Shown here: positions 4,900-6,314 of the stretch, in pieces
Position numbering within the stretch: position 1 is the stretch's first letter
How the letters are laid out: each line of letters begins with the position of its first letter
NCBI GenBank assembly: GCA_949957035.1
Contig: CATLIP010000146.1
Coordinates: 1-6,314 of the forward strand
From: an uncultured Lachnospiraceae bacterium
GTDB lineage: Bacteria > Bacillota_A > Clostridia > Lachnospirales > Lachnospiraceae
Direction: 5' to 3'
Length of the DNA: 6,314 bases
Notes under the pieces: model-generated
The model's input: the letters and a program-made list of their open reading frames with translations, nothing else
What the model was told of the DNA's origin: nothing
The model's database searches: none
Position numbers and translations under genes: made by a program

Positions 4900-6314
4900 C
4901 CGCGCAGGGCTTGCCGGGCAGGGCGTGGAGATCAACGGCATTTCCCAGACCCGCGACAAGTTCCTCGACAAGCGGTTCCGGGAGGAGAACGCCGACTCGC
5001 TGCTGGAGAAGATTGTCAGCGAGAAGGGCTTTGATTTCGACAGCCCTGGTGCCCTGAGTGAGCAGGCCGCCCGCCTGATTGCCGCCCACAGCGGTCGTAA
5101 CCGACTGATTGTTGACACCTATGTGAACAACCGGGAAACCTACGGGAAAACGCTGGTGTTTGCCGTCAACGTGGACATGGCTGTCACGCTCAGCACGCTG
5201 TTCCAGGAAAGGGGCATCCGTTCGGACTACGTCGTATCCAGCCTCCGGGACACGGTCACCGGCACGAACCGCTCCGACGAGGAGAACAAGGCCGTCTTGC
5301 GGAAATTCCGCAACGGCGGACTGGATGTCCTTGTCAACGTCAATATACTTACGGAGGGGACGGATCTTCCCCAGGTGCAGACGGTCTTTCTGACGCGGCC
5401 CACCAAGTCGACTATCCTGATGACGCAGATGATCGGCCGCGCCCTGCGGGGCGAGAAGGCCGGCGGCACGGCGAAGGCGTACATCGTCAGCTTTTTGGAC
5501 GATTGGCAGGAGTATATCGCATGGGTCAACCCGGAGAAGCTGTACATCGACGCCAATGCTGACTTCGGCGGGAAACCGTCCGAGCGCAGGGCGCTGGTCA
5601 CGCGGCTGGTCTCCATCGCAAAGCTGGAGGAGTTTGCCCGGCTGGCGGACGACAACGTGGATGATGGCCTCAGTGAGCGGTTCACTTTCCTGGAGCGAGT
5701 CCCGGTGGGCATCTATCAGTTCTCGTATCTGCCGGACGGCGAGGACGAGAGCCGGAACTGCACCGTCCTTGTGTACGACTGTATGCAGGAAGCCTTCCAA
5801 GAGATGGAGCAGTGGATGGAGACCGCCGACCTGTCTGACCTGTACGCCGCCGTAAGCCACGTGGACCAGACGCTGTTCGGTGAAAAAGAGCGGCTGCTGG
5901 GATACCATGCACAGGATGTGTACGACTTCCTGGCCTATTACCAGCAGACCGGCGCAAAGCCGCAGTGGATCCCGCTGGAGGAGCGGGCGGAATATGATGT
6001 TGCGCGGCTGGCAGAGCATATCATCAGCAGCCGCCTGGATGACATGGAAGTACGCCGGTACCTCGAGGGAGAATGGGACCGATCTGACGGGAAGTGGACT
6101 GCGTTCTTCGGATACCAAAACTTTAAGGCATTTCGGCGAGCGGTCCAGCTGGAGCGAGAACGCCTGGTTTATGGAGATGAGCCGCCCAAGGAGAGCCCCG
6201 TCACCAGGCGCGAGGAGATCCAAGTCCAGGATCTCCCGCTGGAGGAGATCCGCCGCCGGTTCCCCGTGGTCGGTGAGAAGCTTCGCGCCGCAGTCTTTGG
6301 GAGGTTTCGGGATG
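4799..6314 (+). CDS. Superfamily 2 DNA/RNA helicase, C-terminal part only; both ends missing
   Basis: One frame stays open for 505 codons to the window edge. It carries the second RecA-like domain of an SF2 helicase: motif IV region KTLVFAVN (5147-5170), motif V NILTEGTDLPQV (5342-5377) and motif VI QMIGRALRG (5426-5452), with the arginine finger in IGRALR. The first RecA domain with Walker A and the DEAD/DEAH box is absent. In the rho DNA this frame is closed by TAG at 4760-4762, and the first possible start is GTG 4811 without a ribosome site, so the 5' part of the gene is missing. Beyond the core (from about 5460) comes an acidic, tryptophan- and tyrosine-rich region I cannot assign. The last visible residues, KLRAAVFGRF, resemble the lead-in to an HNH nuclease domain in some helicase proteins, but this is weak. 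Strong preference for GC-ending codons (GAC, AAC, GTC, CTG) sets it apart from rho. Such helicases often sit in mobile or defence regions; no neighbour is visible to confirm that. Confidence 0.85.
   Translation, partial: MRERVAIYRRFPLLKRLEQVAVAPNVSATRYSYNRAGLAGQGVEINGISQTRDKFLDKRFREENADSLLEKIVSEKGFDFDSPGALSEQAARLIAAHSGRNRLIVDTYVNNRETYGKTLVFAVNVDMAVTLSTLFQERGIRSDYVVSSLRDTVTGTNRSDEENKAVLRKFRNGGLDVLVNVNILTEGTDLPQVQTVFLTRPTKSTILMTQMIGRALRGEKAGGTAKAYIVSFLDDWQEYIAWVNPEKLYIDANADFGGKPSERRALVTRLVSIAKLEEFARLADDNVDDGLSERFTFLERVPVGIYQFSYLPDGEDESRNCTVLVYDCMQEAFQEMEQWMETADLSDLYAAVSHVDQTLFGEKERLLGYHAQDVYDFLAYYQQTGAKPQWIPLEERAEYDVARLAEHIISSRLDDMEVRRYLEGEWDRSDGKWTAFFGYQNFKAFRRAVQLERERLVYGDEPPKESPVTRREEIQVQDLPLEEIRRRFPVVGEKLRAAVFGRFRD

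Noticed and set aside
4730..6223. 497-codon open frame on the minus strand opposite the helicase
   Set aside because: It is the mirror of a GC-rich coding strand. It shows no recognisable motif, runs across the rho/helicase junction without change, and the plus frame has clear helicase motifs V and VI.
4899..6314. Transposon, integrase or IS end flanking the helicase
   Set aside because: No transposase or integrase motifs, terminal inverted repeats or target duplications were found; a mobile origin is only suggested by composition.

Overview
The window is two unrelated pieces of DNA that meet near base 4800. Bases 1 to about 4800 look like a chromosomal stretch of a Gram-positive anaerobe of the Clostridia, probably close to Lachnospiraceae. 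The reasons are a two-gene (split) glycine dehydrogenase of a clostridial type, a DUF4364 regulator-like protein (a Firmicutes family), a paired short CHR transporter, moderate GC (30 of 60 bases in the sample 4441-4500) and AGGAG-type ribosome binding sites. From about 4800 to the end the DNA is clearly GC-richer (42 of 60 at 5041-5100, 36 of 60 at 5641-5700) and codes for one long open frame of a superfamily 2 helicase.

Left part, read from base 3588 leftwards on the minus strand: a TIGR01212-type radical SAM protein (3588-2647) overlaps a DUF4364 winged-helix protein (2663-2151) by 17 bases. Next comes a well-formed sigma-A promoter (2142-2114), then two short CHR (chromate transporter family) genes overlapping by ATGA (2094-1534 and 1537-983). 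After a 95-base gap with a strong stem-loop comes the first 295 codons of a divergent gcvPA, which runs off the left edge.

Rightwards from 3862 on the plus strand lies rho, the transcription termination factor. It diverges from the radical SAM operon. The two predicted promoters stand back to back, with their -35 boxes only 10 bases apart. The minus-strand promoter carries a perfect 7+3+7 palindrome over its -10 box, and the rho transcript would have a leader of about 118 bases with a C-rich stretch.

The main observation is that rho stops matching its family abruptly after residue 315, inside a highly conserved block, at a GGATCC site. The last quarter of the protein is replaced by 30 meaningless codons and a stop. 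At the same point, in another frame, a helicase begins in mid-protein, without its Walker A/DEAD half and without a start codon, and stays open to base 6314. Two genes truncated against each other, a sharp change of composition and no visible transposon end suggest a chimeric join (assembly, or ligation at GATC) or a recent rearrangement, not a designed fusion. No RNA genes, CRISPR arrays or recognisable insertion sequences were seen, and I do not see a convincing new multi-gene system. The least familiar material is the helicase C-terminal region and the divergent stand-alone gcvPA.
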